This document shows positions 22,410 to 30,156 of a DNA stretch of 64,000 nt, piece after piece (positions within the stretch are counted from its first letter, which is position 1; every line of letters starts with the position of its first letter). Under the pieces are notes generated by a model. That model searched no databases. It saw nothing but the letters and a program-made list of their open reading frames with translations, and was not told the DNA's origin. Made by a program: the position numbers and the translations under genes. The stretch is from positions 1-64,000 of the forward strand of contig JAGAAJ010000046.1 of assembly GCA_017615355.1 (NCBI GenBank), written 5' to 3'. Origin of the DNA: Prevotella sp. (GTDB lineage Bacteria > Bacteroidota > Bacteroidia > Bacteroidales > Bacteroidaceae).

Positions 22410-25214
22410 ATGAAGAGATGGTGGGTGATAGTGTTGCTGACACTTATCACTTATCAGTCATCACTTATTACTTCATGGGCTCAAACCTCAAACCTCAAAT
22501 CAAAGTACACCAAGGAACACCCGCTGGTCTACGTTGACGCATGGGACCTCTGGCCCTACGTCTTCCTTGACGACGAAGGCAAACCAACGGGCTACAATGT
22601 GGAGTTGCTCACGATGATTTTCGAGCAGCTCGAAATTCCCTTCGAGATTCATCTACAACCCACCAGCAAGGCCCTTGAAGACCTATATAGCGGGCGTGCC
22701 GACCTGATGATGGGTATGGTGGCCAGCTTCCACGACCACGATGGTGTACATTACGGCAAGAACGCCATCCAGCTGTTTACCCACAGCGTGGCCCACGTCA
22801 AGGGCGAGTCGCATGTGCGCAGCCTGCAGGACTTGGCCAAACAGAAGGTCATCGTGCACGATGGCAGCTTTAGTCATCACCTGATGGTTGACCACGGCTG
22901 GGGCAACAACGCCCTCCCCTACGGCGACATGGACAAAGCCGTCCAGCTGGTCAGTGCCGATGGCACGGGTCAGGTGCTGTGGAATACGATGTCGCTGAAA
23001 TGGCTCATCCACAAGTTCCATACCGACAACCTTGTGCTCGACCCGGTAGACATGCCATCAGGCGACTATCGCTTTATGGCATCCGACGAGCAGTTGCTGA
23101 AAGCCCTTGACGACACCTACTCACACCTAAAAGCCGAAGACCGTCTGCAGCCTCTGGAACAAAAGTGGTTCTATCCGGAGGAGGCGCAGGGCAAAAGCTG
23201 GCCGCGATGGATTTGGTATGTGGTGGCCATTATCGCTGCCATTGCCTTCTTCTTGGCCATCATCAGCCTTATCTATCACATACGCGAGCGCCGCGCCACG
23301 CGCGAAGGCCGACTGCGCAATGCGCGTCTGTCACTTATTCTGGAGACCTGTCAGGTCAACATCTGGCTCTACAACGTAGCAAAGAAGACATTCGTATGGT
23401 ATGGTGCCGACACCCACATCCGCAACACCTATACCCGCAACGAGTTTGCTGCGCGTTTCAACGGTGATGATTACCAGAGCCTGGCCGATGCCGTCGGACA
23501 AATCATCCGTCGCGAGCGTTCCCAGAATCAGTTGCAGCTCCGTGGCAAGGACATCGACGGCCAGGGAATACACACCTACATGGTCAACCTTTCCGTGCAG
23601 CGCAGCAATCATGGCGAGCCCTCCGTCATCATGGGTACCGAGAACGATATCACTGAGGAATATGAGCGTCAGCAGCGCGCCACACAGATGATGCACCGTT
23701 ATCAGGCCATCTTCAACAACGCCATGATTGACATGGTCTATTACGACAGCAACGGCCGTATTCTCAGCATGAACGCCAGAGCACAGAACACTTTCAAGAT
23801 GCCTATTGATGCTGTTTTGGCTGAAGGCGTACACCTGAGCGACATTCTCAACCCCGAAGACTTCGACATCAGCGACTTTGCCACCCGCGACCGCTTCTAT
23901 TCCACGCTCTACATCGACTATAGTCAGGAGAAACATCTGGAATCGCGCCAGCGCGAAGGCATCATTGCCTACGAGCTACAGCTCGTTCCTGTCTTCAGCG
24001 ACACACACCAGTTGTTGGGAGTCTTTGGTACAGGCCGTGAAGTGACCGAGGTAGCCCGCAACTTCCGTCTTGCCCGCAAGGGTGTGAGACAGCTACGCGA
24101 CGCCATGGCGGAACTGTCGGACAACATCAATAACATCAACTATGCCCTACAGGTGGGCGGTGTCCGCATAGTCACCTATTCGCCGCAGACGCACCTGCTC
24201 ACCATCTACCACCGCATGCACGAGGCACAGTACGTCCTCACCCAGCAGCGCTGTCTCAGCCTTACCGACGACAGCTACCTGCGGCAGGTGATGCGCGGCT
24301 TCAGGACTATGGACCGCCGTCTCAATATTCCCGTGACCTGCCAAGTAAGAAGCAACCTCCGTCTGCCCGGCGGCAAGAATCTCTGGTTGCACCTCCAGTT
24401 CTTCCCGACCTTGGCTGACGACGGCACCGTGATGGAATATTCTGGCATCTGCCGCGACACCACCGACTTAAAGCATACTGAGAAGATGTTGCAATTAGAG
24501 ACAGAGAAAGCGCAGGAGGTGGAGCAGGTGAAGAACAAGTTCCTGCACAACATGTGCTACGAGATACGCACACCGCTGGACACCGTTGTGAAGAGCGCCG
24601 AGCAATTTGAGCTAGAACATTCGCCTGAGGACGAGGAGCTGTACATCCGCAACATCAAGGACAATGCCGGTTATCTGCTCAACCTCATCAACGACATTCT
24701 CTTCCTCTCGCGTCTCGATGCCAAGATGGTGGAAATCAACATCGAGCCCACCGACTTTGCGCAGACCTTCGATATCCGTTGCGAACAGGCTTGGATGAAC
24801 GGCAGGAAGGAAGGCGTGAATTACATTGCCGAGAACCAATACGAGAAGCTCGTGGTCAACATTGATGAGAACAACGTGGGACGCATCATGACCCAGATCA
24901 TTGAGAACTCGGTGAAATACACCGTGCTCGGCACCGTCCGTGCACGCTATGAATACATCGGCGGCAGGCTCATCATCGTCATTGAGGATACCGGCGAGGG
25001 CATTCCTGCCGACAAGCTGCCCCACATCTTCGAGCGATTCAACGACACATCGGCTGACATGCGGGGCACAGGCCTCGGATTACCCATCTGTTATGAGCTG
25101 GCAACCCAGCTCGGCGGCACCATTGAGGTGAACAGCGAGCGCGGCAATGGCACTACGGTGTGGATCATCATCCCCTGCGAGGCTAGCGTAATAGAACACA
25201 AGAAAGAAATCTGA
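22410..25214 (+). CDS. solute-binding sensor kinase with tyrosine in place of the H-box histidine
   Basis: The product has 934 residues from the ATG at 22410, which gives a clean signal sequence (MKRWWVIVLLTLI); an ATG at 22389 is possible. Order: SBP_bac_3-like periplasmic domain (about 38-258), one membrane helix (about 265-290), about three PAS-like domains, HisKA, HATPase. The H-box reads FLHNMCYEIRTPLD, where the codon at 24558-24560 is TAC, so the phosphoacceptor is Tyr717. ATP-binding motifs are intact (ENSVKYT, EDTGEGIP, GTGLGLPICYEL). It may act as an ATP-binding partner or regulator of the next kinase, which has a normal His. Heptamer repeats flank and encode the N-terminus. Confidence 0.85.
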   Translation: MKRWWVIVLLTLITYQSSLITSWAQTSNLKSKYTKEHPLVYVDAWDLWPYVFLDDEGKPTGYNVELLTMIFEQLEIPFEIHLQPTSKALEDLYSGRADLMMGMVASFHDHDGVHYGKNAIQLFTHSVAHVKGESHVRSLQDLAKQKVIVHDGSFSHHLMVDHGWGNNALPYGDMDKAVQLVSADGTGQVLWNTMSLKWLIHKFHTDNLVLDPVDMPSGDYRFMASDEQLLKALDDTYSHLKAEDRLQPLEQKWFYPEEAQGKSWPRWIWYVVAIIAAIAFFLAIISLIYHIRERRATREGRLRNARLSLILETCQVNIWLYNVAKKTFVWYGADTHIRNTYTRNEFAARFNGDDYQSLADAVGQIIRRERSQNQLQLRGKDIDGQGIHTYMVNLSVQRSNHGEPSVIMGTENDITEEYERQQRATQMMHRYQAIFNNAMIDMVYYDSNGRILSMNARAQNTFKMPIDAVLAEGVHLSDILNPEDFDISDFATRDRFYSTLYIDYSQEKHLESRQREGIIAYELQLVPVFSDTHQLLGVFGTGREVTEVARNFRLARKGVRQLRDAMAELSDNINNINYALQVGGVRIVTYSPQTHLLTIYHRMHEAQYVLTQQRCLSLTDDSYLRQVMRGFRTMDRRLNIPVTCQVRSNLRLPGGKNLWLHLQFFPTLADDGTVMEYSGICRDTTDLKHTEKMLQLETEKAQEVEQVKNKFLHNMCYEIRTPLDTVVKSAEQFELEHSPEDEELYIRNIKDNAGYLLNLINDILFLSRLDAKMVEINIEPTDFAQTFDIRCEQAWMNGRKEGVNYIAENQYEKLVVNIDENNVGRIMTQIIENSVKYTVLGTVRARYEYIGGRLIIVIEDTGEGIPADKLPHIFERFNDTSADMRGTGLGLPICYELATQLGGTIEVNSERGNGTTVWIIIPCEASVIEHKKEI
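22441..22500 (+). repeat. two heptamer tracts encoding the kinase signal-peptide region
   Basis: CACTTAT-type units (22441-22474) encode TYQSSLITS and CAAACCT units (22482-22500) encode QTSNLKS. A change of one 7-bp unit would shift the frame of the whole kinase. Confidence 0.65.
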
Positions 25215-25220
25215 ACAAAC

Positions 25221-28004
25221 ATGCAAAGGCAGACCATCAGCATCATATCATGCCACGCAAAGTTGCTCGCGCTGCTTTGCATGCTCTTCGTCATGACCTT
25301 CTCGGCGCACGCCCAAAAGAAGGTTATCATAGCCAGCGACTGGGATTTCGCCCCCTTCGAGTTCCTCAACGGTGAGGGCAATGCTGACGGCTACAACATC
25401 GAGCTGCTGCACACCATCCTCACTCGAATGAACGTTCCCCACGAGTTCGTGATGAAGCAACGACGGCAAAACAACGGTTTCTTCCTCAACCGTGAGGCTG
25501 ACCTCATCATCGACTACCGCGACCGCTACATCGGCCCCGAGTTTTACCGCTCGGTCACACCGATGGGCTACTATCGTGTGGTGGCTGCAAGACGCAACAA
25601 CACCCATCAGCTCATCTACACACAGCAGCTGCTGAACAACGGAACCATCGTATTCAACAATGTCAACGACTCCATCTCCTACCTGCTCCTCGGCGATATG
25701 GCCAACAAGATCGACAAAATGGAGTTCCAATCGCCGCGCACCGCACTCAACGGCATTAAAGAGGGAATCTATACATATTTCATCTGGGGCGAACAGCCCA
25801 TGAAGTGGAAAATCAGGGAGTACAACATCAGCGACGTCACCTTCGACTACGTGCAGGACCTGAAGCCCACCGAGATACACATCGTGGGCTATGACCAGAA
25901 GCTCATCGACGAGATTGACAGCTATTACGCCCGCATGGTGCAGAGTGGCGAGATTGACCAGTTGCAGGACAAGTGGTTCCGCCCCGAAGTGGCACAGAGC
26001 CGCACCTCGTCCATTCCCCTCTACATTGGCATGGGCCTCCTCCTCCTCACCGCTATCGTCTTCTTTACCTACCGTTTCACACGCAACAAGGTGAAGAAAG
26101 CCCTGGCACACAACGATGAAATGGAGGAAATCATGCACCATGCACTCAGCATGGGCAACTATGCCGTAGCCATCGCCGACCTGCAGAAAGGGCATGTCAG
26201 CAACCAGCACGGTAATGTGCTGCCTGAAAAAGGCATAAGCATTCAAGAGCTGAAAACCTACATCCACCCCGACGACCAGTCTGATCTCTTCGACGGGGAC
26301 CAGCTGCGTATCTCCGACAAACAGAAGGCTACACCCTTTACCGTCCGTTGGAACGACGGCCACGACGGTCACGTCCATTGGTCCACCATCACGGGCTACA
26401 GCTACCCTGAGTACGACAACAAGAAAAAGCCCGTCAGCATCATCATCGCCGCCCGCGACATCACCGAACAGGGTGAGAAGGAGCGGAAAGACCGCGACAT
26501 GGCCAGCCACTACTTCAAGATGTTCGAGAGCACCCTTCTCGGCATGTCCTTCTACGCGAAGGATGGCCACCTCCTCGACGTGAATGAAAAGATGAAGGAG
26601 GTGTGCGACATCAATGAAGAGAAGATGGAATATTTCCAACAGTTGAATCTCTTCGATTCGGACTACGTCAAGGGTGTCTACGACCCCAACTCCCACGAAA
26701 TCCTCCACGTATGCCAGCACATGTACTATCCCCAGATGGGCCTCGACAAGTTTATCGAGTTGCGCATCGTCCCTGCCGAGGTCGAGAATGGCGAGATTGG
26801 CTACTTCATCGTTACTGCCCGCGACATCACTGAAGAACGCAGCATGTACCTCGAGCTCAGGAGCCAGTCACGCGCCCTTGAGGAGGCTGAGAAGAGCAAC
26901 CGCGCTTATGAGAACGAGTTGCGCACCCTGCTTGTGAATTCCGATATGTACGTGTGGAAACTGGACTTCAGCACACGCATCATCAGCTTCTCACGCTCGC
27001 TCAACAAGGTTGACTTCACCCGCACCCTTGATGAGCACCTGAAGAGCATCAGTGCCGAAGAGCGGCAAAAAGCTTACGACTCACTGCCCGGACTGGGACA
27101 CCTAAAAGGCTCGTTCAACGTCGTACACCGCTTCCTCACCACGCCCATCAACGATAGTCCCTGCTGGTACGCTACCAGCGGCATGCCCGTCACCAACAGC
27201 AAGGGAGAGGTGACAGGACTCTTCGGCATCGTGCGCAACGTCAACAGTCTCATGGAGGCACAGGAGAAACTGAAGGAAGAGACGGCCCGCGCCGAGAACT
27301 CCGCCATGCTGAAAGCCACCTTCCTGGCCAACATGACACACGAGATTCGCACGCCGTTAAATGCCATCGTGGGCTTCTCCGACATTCTCCAGATGGTCAA
27401 CTCAACCGAAGAGCGCAAGGAGTTCATCCGCATCATCCACAACAACTGCGACATGCTCATGCGTCTCATCAACGACATCTTCGAGGCCTCCACCATGGAC
27501 ATCAAGCCGCTGGAGATTGTGCCGCACGAGGTGGACTTCGCCGCCGAGTTCAACATCATCAGCCAGTCGCTGTCACAGCGTGTGCAGGAGCCTGGCGTGG
27601 AGTACATTGTCGACAGCCCGCAAAGCTCCTTCCATACTGTGCTCGACATGGGCCGCATGCAGCAGGTCATCACTAATTTCGTCACCAACGCTGTGAAATA
27701 CACCCATCAAGGCCACATCAGAGTGGGGTGGGAATACAAGGATTCCGGCATCTACATCTTCTGTGAGGACACGGGCGCCGGCATCCCGAAGGAGAAGCAG
27801 AAGAAGGTGTTCGACCGTTTCGTCAAGCTCAACGACTTCGTGCAGGGCACCGGCCTCGGCCTGAGCATTTGCAAAAATATTGCCGAACGCTCCGGCGGCA
27901 AGATTGGCGTCAACAGCGAAGGACTTGGACATGGCTCTACTTTCTGGATCTGGGTGCCATGCCAAGAATTGAAAATAGAGAATCGTACTGATGCAGACCA
28001 GTAA
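25221..28004 (+). CDS. solute-binding sensor histidine kinase
   Basis: The product has 927 residues and the same architecture as its upstream neighbour: signal peptide (about 1-31), SBP_bac_3-like domain (KVIIASDWDFAPFEFLNGEG to about 255), membrane helix (about 265-287), PAS-like domains, HisKA with a normal FLANMTHEIRTPLNAIVGFS (His707), HATPase with TNAVKYT, EDTGAGIP and GTGLGLSICKNIA. SBP_bac_3 domains bind amino-acid-like solutes. No receiver or DNA-binding domain is attached. It starts 6 nt after the upstream kinase and overlaps the AraC gene by 14 nt. The phosphate acceptor is therefore not in this cluster. Confidence 0.92.
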   Translation: MQRQTISIISCHAKLLALLCMLFVMTFSAHAQKKVIIASDWDFAPFEFLNGEGNADGYNIELLHTILTRMNVPHEFVMKQRRQNNGFFLNREADLIIDYRDRYIGPEFYRSVTPMGYYRVVAARRNNTHQLIYTQQLLNNGTIVFNNVNDSISYLLLGDMANKIDKMEFQSPRTALNGIKEGIYTYFIWGEQPMKWKIREYNISDVTFDYVQDLKPTEIHIVGYDQKLIDEIDSYYARMVQSGEIDQLQDKWFRPEVAQSRTSSIPLYIGMGLLLLTAIVFFTYRFTRNKVKKALAHNDEMEEIMHHALSMGNYAVAIADLQKGHVSNQHGNVLPEKGISIQELKTYIHPDDQSDLFDGDQLRISDKQKATPFTVRWNDGHDGHVHWSTITGYSYPEYDNKKKPVSIIIAARDITEQGEKERKDRDMASHYFKMFESTLLGMSFYAKDGHLLDVNEKMKEVCDINEEKMEYFQQLNLFDSDYVKGVYDPNSHEILHVCQHMYYPQMGLDKFIELRIVPAEVENGEIGYFIVTARDITEERSMYLELRSQSRALEEAEKSNRAYENELRTLLVNSDMYVWKLDFSTRIISFSRSLNKVDFTRTLDEHLKSISAEERQKAYDSLPGLGHLKGSFNVVHRFLTTPINDSPCWYATSGMPVTNSKGEVTGLFGIVRNVNSLMEAQEKLKEETARAENSAMLKATFLANMTHEIRTPLNAIVGFSDILQMVNSTEERKEFIRIIHNNCDMLMRLINDIFEASTMDIKPLEIVPHEVDFAAEFNIISQSLSQRVQEPGVEYIVDSPQSSFHTVLDMGRMQQVITNFVTNAVKYTHQGHIRVGWEYKDSGIYIFCEDTGAGIPKEKQKKVFDRFVKLNDFVQGTGLGLSICKNIAERSGGKIGVNSEGLGHGSTFWIWVPCQELKIENRTDADQ

Positions 28005-28863
28005 ATACATGCTCGCCAGCGAGCGCGACCAGCTATGGGGACTCACCGTCACCACCATCGGCTATGAGGAGATAGGGCCGCATGACCCCTACCCTACCCG
28101 TGGCCATGCCGACGGCTACTACTTCGACCTGCAGAAAGGCCGCGTGCTGCCCGAGTATCAGCTGCTCTACATCATCGAGGGACAGGGCGTCTTCCATAGC
28201 CGCACCGTGCCCGAGGCCAAACTCAAAGAGGGCGACTTCTTCCTGCTCTTCCCTGGCGAATGGCACAGCTACCACCCCACGGGTCCGAAGGGATGGAAGA
28301 AATACTGGATAGGCTTCCACGGCCACAATATGGATGACCGTGTGCGGGCAGGATTCCTCTCGCCCACCAAGCCCATCTACCACGTAGGTTTCTCCGACGA
28401 CATCGTCAAACTCTACCGCTCAGCCTACGATGCTGCGCAAGTCGAGGCCGCCTACTCGCAGCAGGTCATGGCCGGTATCGTCAACCACCTCATCGGCCTG
28501 ATGTATTCCTTGGAACGTAACATCGAGCTGCAGACACGCAACCTGGCACACGTCGACATGATCAACCGTGCCCGTCTGCGCATCCGCGAAGAGCTGGAGT
28601 CGTCGCTCACCATCCAGCAGGTGGCCGAAGACCTCGGTGTCAGCTACTCCAATTTCCGCAAGCTATTCAAGGAGCATACCGGCCTCTCGCCTGCCACTTA
28701 TCAGCAGGACCTGCGCCTGCAGCGAGCCAAGGAGTTGCTCACCACCACCGACATGAGCATCAAGGAAATAGCCTACCGCCTCAACTTCGAGTCGCCCGAC
28801 TATTTCTCCTCCAAATTCAAGATTAAAACCGGACGCAAACCCAGCGACCTTCGTCAGGGATAA
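27991..28863 (+). CDS. AraC-family transcriptional regulator
   Basis: The product has 290 residues. The N-terminal cupin sensor (YQLLYIIEGQGVFHS, LKEGDFFLLFPGEWHSYHPT; about 45-100) is followed by a C-terminal double helix-turn-helix (SLTIQQVAEDLGVSYSNFRK and MSIKEIAYRLNFESPDYFSS, with GRKPSDLR at the end). It lacks a receiver domain, so it should respond to a small ligand, often a sugar, rather than phosphorylation. The ATG at 27991 lies within the last 14 nt of the kinase gene, indicating coupled translation. The SGNH hydrolase at the head of the cluster is a possible target. Confidence 0.92.
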   Translation: MQTSKYMLASERDQLWGLTVTTIGYEEIGPHDPYPTRGHADGYYFDLQKGRVLPEYQLLYIIEGQGVFHSRTVPEAKLKEGDFFLLFPGEWHSYHPTGPKGWKKYWIGFHGHNMDDRVRAGFLSPTKPIYHVGFSDDIVKLYRSAYDAAQVEAAYSQQVMAGIVNHLIGLMYSLERNIELQTRNLAHVDMINRARLRIREELESSLTIQQVAEDLGVSYSNFRKLFKEHTGLSPATYQQDLRLQRAKELLTTTDMSIKEIAYRLNFESPDYFSSKFKIKTGRKPSDLRQG

Positions 28864-28877
28864 TACCACATTTTTTT

Positions 28878-28971
28878 CTAGAGCCTCTTTTTTTTGCTGC
28901 GGAGCCTCCAAAATTTCCTGCGGAGCCTCCAAAAATTTCTGCGGAGCCTCCGCAGCAAAAAAAAGAGGCTC
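28878..28971. repeat. 21-bp GAGCCTCC repeat array, four units, probable bidirectional terminator
   Basis: Units begin at 28878, 28899, 28920 and 28941, each exactly 21 bp with core GAGCCTC(C/T) followed by an A/T run. The outer ends form a perfect 24-bp inverted repeat (28881-28904 with 28948-28971) carrying T8 and A8 runs, suited to terminate the convergent AraC and DUF4294 genes. A second array of the same period lies at 51639-51722. Confidence 0.8.
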
Positions 28972-28974
28972 CAT

Positions 28975-29571
28975 TTAAAGTTGCCCGGCCTCAACCATTA
29001 GCACAACCCGTTCTGTCAGTTTATCGACGCCGTCGGGACGGTAGCCTTTCTTCAGCGAGGCGCCAAACATCCAGGCGAATGCCTGCCACATACCGGCACG
29101 CACAGGACCGATGAAGGCCTGGATGGCCTCGTAGGCCGTGGAGTTGCACTCACGGTCAACGAGTTTGATAAGCAGTTTGCCCTGGGCAAACGTCAGTTTC
29201 TTCATCTTCGGCTTGTACTCCGCCACAATGCTCGTCTCGACACGTTTCATGTGCTCTTCACGCTCGCGTTTCGTCGGCAGCGTCTCCAGATACTCGGCTG
29301 TCTCCATCAGCATCTGGCGCACCTCTTTTGCTATGGGCAGCACCTTCTTCACATTGCGCACCAAACGGGTATAGGCCTGCTGCTGCCGCTTGTTCTTGAA
29401 CGTGGGCTCGGGATAGACATAGACATTCTGCATCTCCATGTACTGGATGGTGTCGCCGTCGACCAGCGTCTTGCTCACCTTCACCATCGGAACGAACTCA
29501 GGATCGTCCTGAGCCGCCACCGGCGTCAGCATTGCCGCAAACATTGCGAAAAAGGTGAAGAATCGTTTCAT
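28975..29571 (-). CDS. DUF4294 family secreted protein
   Basis: The product has 198 residues from the ATG at 29571; a TTG-initiated extension overlaps the promoter. A signal peptide (MKRFFTFFAMFAAMLTPVAA) is followed by the typical DUF4294 core DTIQYMEMQNVYVYPEPTFKN and a helical RLVRNVKKVLPIAKEVRQML region with the conserved KLLIKLVDRECNSTAYE. Function unknown; the family is common in Bacteroidetes. Its -7 box ends only 5 nt before the ATG, so the mRNA may be leaderless. The stop abuts the 21-bp repeat array. Confidence 0.85.
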   Translation of the reverse strand: MKRFFTFFAMFAAMLTPVAAQDDPEFVPMVKVSKTLVDGDTIQYMEMQNVYVYPEPTFKNKRQQQAYTRLVRNVKKVLPIAKEVRQMLMETAEYLETLPTKREREEHMKRVETSIVAEYKPKMKKLTFAQGKLLIKLVDRECNSTAYEAIQAFIGPVRAGMWQAFAWMFGASLKKGYRPDGVDKLTERVVLMVEAGQL

Positions 29572-29576
29572 AGGCG

Positions 29577-29585
29577 GCAAAGTTA
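29577..29585 (-). promoter_or_regulatory. -7 box TAACTTTGC for the DUF4294 gene
   Basis: TAACTTTGC on the minus strand is separated from the ATG at 29571 by only CGCCT. Confidence 0.6.
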
Positions 29586-29629
29586 CACATTTTTTGCAGT
29601 TTTTCCTATGCAGATTAGATTAAAAATTG

Positions 29630-29638
29630 TAATTTTGC
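29630..29638 (+). promoter_or_regulatory. -7 box TAATTTTGC for the thioredoxin/Omp28 operon
   Basis: TAATTTTGC lies 32 nt before the ATG at 29671. Confidence 0.5.
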
Positions 29639-29670
29639 CACCGATTTCAACATATTTATATTTTAAGGGA

Positions 29671-30156
29671 ATGAAAAGACTGTTTTTCGTAGCTTTGCTG
29701 ATGGCTTTTGTCAGTACCGCCTTCGCCCAGCTACCCAGCGTATCGCTGAAGGATATCAACGGCAACAGCGTGAATACCGCCGAACTGAACAACGACGGCA
29801 AACCTTTCATCATCGATTTCTTCGCCACGTGGTGCAAGCCCTGCAACCGCGAGCTGGATGCCATCGCCGAGGTCTATGACGAGTGGCGCGAAGAGACGGG
29901 CGTGAAAGTCTTCGCCGTCAGTATCGATGTAGCCCAGAACATCAACAAGGTGAAGCCCCTCGTCGACAACCACGGATGGGAGTATGACGTGCTGCTCGAC
30001 CCCAACAGCGATTTCAAGCGTGCATTGGGCATCCAGATGATTCCCTACGTGCTCATCGTCGACGGCAAGGGCAATATCGTCTACAAGCACAACGGTTACA
30101 CCGACGGCGCCGAGCTGGAACTCATTGAGAAGGTTCGCGAACTGATTAAGGAATGA
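29671..30156 (+). CDS. exported TlpA-type thioredoxin
   Basis: The product has 161 residues with a signal peptide (MKRLFFVALLMAFVSTAFA). The thioredoxin active site is FFATWCKPCNRELDAIAEVY (CxxC about residues 57-60), followed by the cis-Pro IQMIPYVLIVD. It probably reduces disulfides in the periplasm. The ATG at 29671 follows the promoter by 32 nt; a longer frame would cross the promoter and the divergent gene. The stop overlaps the next ATG (ATGA). The next gene but one, and the one after that, encode Omp28-type proteins that also carry CxxC, suggesting a shared redox function. Confidence 0.93.
   Translation: MKRLFFVALLMAFVSTAFAQLPSVSLKDINGNSVNTAELNNDGKPFIIDFFATWCKPCNRELDAIAEVYDEWREETGVKVFAVSIDVAQNINKVKPLVDNHGWEYDVLLDPNSDFKRALGIQMIPYVLIVDGKGNIVYKHNGYTDGAELELIEKVRELIKE

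Noticed and set aside
25248..26720. 490-residue minus-strand frame opposite the second kinase
   Set aside because: The kinase domains and overlaps with neighbours fix the plus strand as coding.
28878..28971. 21-bp arrays as a CRISPR
   Set aside because: Units are contiguous without unique spacers, and no cas genes are present.
28663..28974. 103-residue minus frame with EAPQ repeats through the 21-bp array
   Set aside because: It overlaps the AraC gene, has no start context, and the repeat peptide only reflects the 21-bp DNA period.
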